Assembly (NCBI GenBank): GCA_014729055.1
Contig: WJKO01000447.1
Span: forward strand, 1 to 6,571
Reading direction: 5' to 3'
Source of the DNA: Promethearchaeota archaeon
GTDB lineage: Archaea > Asgardarchaeota > Lokiarchaeia > Sigyniarchaeales > Promethearchaeaceae
Length of the DNA: 6,571 nt
Below the pieces are notes generated by a model that saw only the letters and a program-made list of their open reading frames with translations, made no database searches and was not told the DNA's origin. Shown here piece after piece: positions 6,035 through 6,571 of this stretch (positions within the stretch are counted from its first letter, which is position 1; each line of letters begins with the position of its first letter). A program made the position numbers and the translations under genes.

Positions 6035-6489
6035 TGACTCGAGGAATAAAATTCGATAAAAGAACTATGGAATTAATACAGCTTTTTGATACGATTACTG
6101 GCGCAACTACGTTAGATTGTGTCGTCTTTGAAGAAGATGACGGTTCTGAACGAATTTGTTATATGGTAAATCGAAAAGACTTAGGAAAGGCCATCGGCAA
6201 GAATGGCATCAATGTGAAGAAATTAAGGGAGAAATTAGGCAAGAAAATTGAAGTAATTGCTTATTCTAAAGAATTAAACAAATTTATTCGATATCTCTTG
6301 TACCCTGCAAAGATCGAACGTGTTGAAGAGCAACAAAGAACTGATGATAAAAAAGTTCTCATCATAACCGTCCGACCTAAAGATAAAGGAATTGCAATAG
6401 GAAAGAATGGTCGAAACATAAAGAAAGCAAACGTCTTTATCCAGAGACATACGGATGTCGATTCAATGGTCATCAATATGAATGAATAA
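6034..6489 (+). CDS. nusA: Archaeal NusA-like transcription factor, two KH domains
   Basis: The 151-aa protein contains two KH RNA-binding domains, each with an intact GxxG loop: GKAIGKNG (51-58, loop 55-58) and KGIAIGKNG (118-126, loop 123-126). Each is followed by the expected basic helix. The N-terminal block (IKFDKRTMELIQLFDTITGA, residues 5-24) matches the short lead-in of archaeal NusA homologues. No S1 or RNA-polymerase-binding N-terminal domain is present, and about 150 residues is the usual archaeal size. By family knowledge it binds RNA and is presumed to act in transcription elongation or termination, or in coupling to translation; its exact role in archaea is unsettled. The start is fixed by an in-frame TGA at 6025-6027 with ATG 6034 as the first start after it; only weak SD-like bases (GGAA, GAAAG) precede it. 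In many archaea this gene sits with RNA polymerase and ribosomal protein genes, but none is visible here. It ends with TAA and converges on a gene at the right edge. Confidence 0.9.
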   Translation: MTRGIKFDKRTMELIQLFDTITGATTLDCVVFEEDDGSERICYMVNRKDLGKAIGKNGINVKKLREKLGKKIEVIAYSKELNKFIRYLLYPAKIERVEEQQRTDDKKVLIITVRPKDKGIAIGKNGRNIKKANVFIQRHTDVDSMVINMNE

Positions 6490-6517
6490 ATGTAATTATA
6501 TAGATTATAGAATAGAA

Positions 6518-6571
6518 CTATTTCTCTAAGGCATCATTAGTATTTTCTCTATCAATCTCTTTATCTATAAG
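6518..6571 (-). CDS. C-terminal end of a gene entering from the right edge (unidentified)
   Basis: On the minus strand the frame ending with TAG at 6518-6520 is open to the window edge and reads LIDKEIDRENTNDALEK, 17 hydrophilic residues with the look of a soluble protein's C terminus. The stop would lie 28 bp from the nusA stop, a normal spacing for convergent genes. Only 54 bases are visible, so an open frame by chance is possible and no family can be named. The plus strand here is pyrimidine-rich, which could also help end the nusA transcript. Confidence 0.4.
   Translation of the reverse strand, partial: LIDKEIDRENTNDALEK

Noticed and set aside
6261..6476. Minus-strand frame of 71 codons inside nusA
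   Set aside because: It is antisense to two clear KH domains and shows no features of its own.

Overview
The window reads as AT-rich archaeal DNA. The strongest evidence is a short NusA-like protein with two KH domains and no S1 domain (6034-6489), a form typical of archaea. T-rich tracts rather than GC hairpins end the transcripts, and only one gene has a strong Shine-Dalgarno (SD) sequence. The low G+C would fit an Asgard (Lokiarchaeia-like) genome, but the lineage is a guess; only archaeon is reasonably supported.

Layout, left to right. (1) 1-1334, plus strand: the C-terminal part of a protein with an OLD-like TOPRIM nuclease domain. Its frame is open through the left edge, so the gene is cut by the window. 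(2) 1335-1411: a short convergent spacer with a symmetrical A8-G-T7 tract that could end transcription from both sides. (3) 1412-5114, minus strand: a two-gene unit transcribed right to left, made of a GH36 alpha-galactosidase-like enzyme (879 aa) and, 37 nt downstream, a BNR/sialidase-like beta-propeller enzyme (341 aa). The spacer has no T-tract on the coding strand and the second gene has its own SD, so the two are probably co-transcribed. Neither has a signal peptide, so both should act in the cytoplasm on imported or intracellular glycans or glycosides. (4) 5203-5652, minus strand: a four-helix membrane protein with an acidic Ser/Glu-rich N terminus, followed by its own T-tract and so probably transcribed separately. 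(5) 5653-6033: a gene-free, very AT-rich divergent promoter region with candidate TATA boxes on both strands and an imperfect hairpin. (6) 6034-6489, plus strand: the NusA-like gene. (7) 6518-6571, minus strand: probably the last 17 codons of a gene entering from the right edge.

The most unusual points are a 23-bp tandem duplication covering the start codon and presumed promoter of the GH36 gene, a hydrophilic insertion in the GH36 N-terminal domain, a 7-codon upstream ORF whose stop overlaps the nusA start (TAATG), and a nusA that is not beside the ribosomal-protein genes where it often lies. The window does not show a clearly new multi-gene system. The best lead is the truncated TOPRIM gene, whose upstream part and neighbours lie outside the window.
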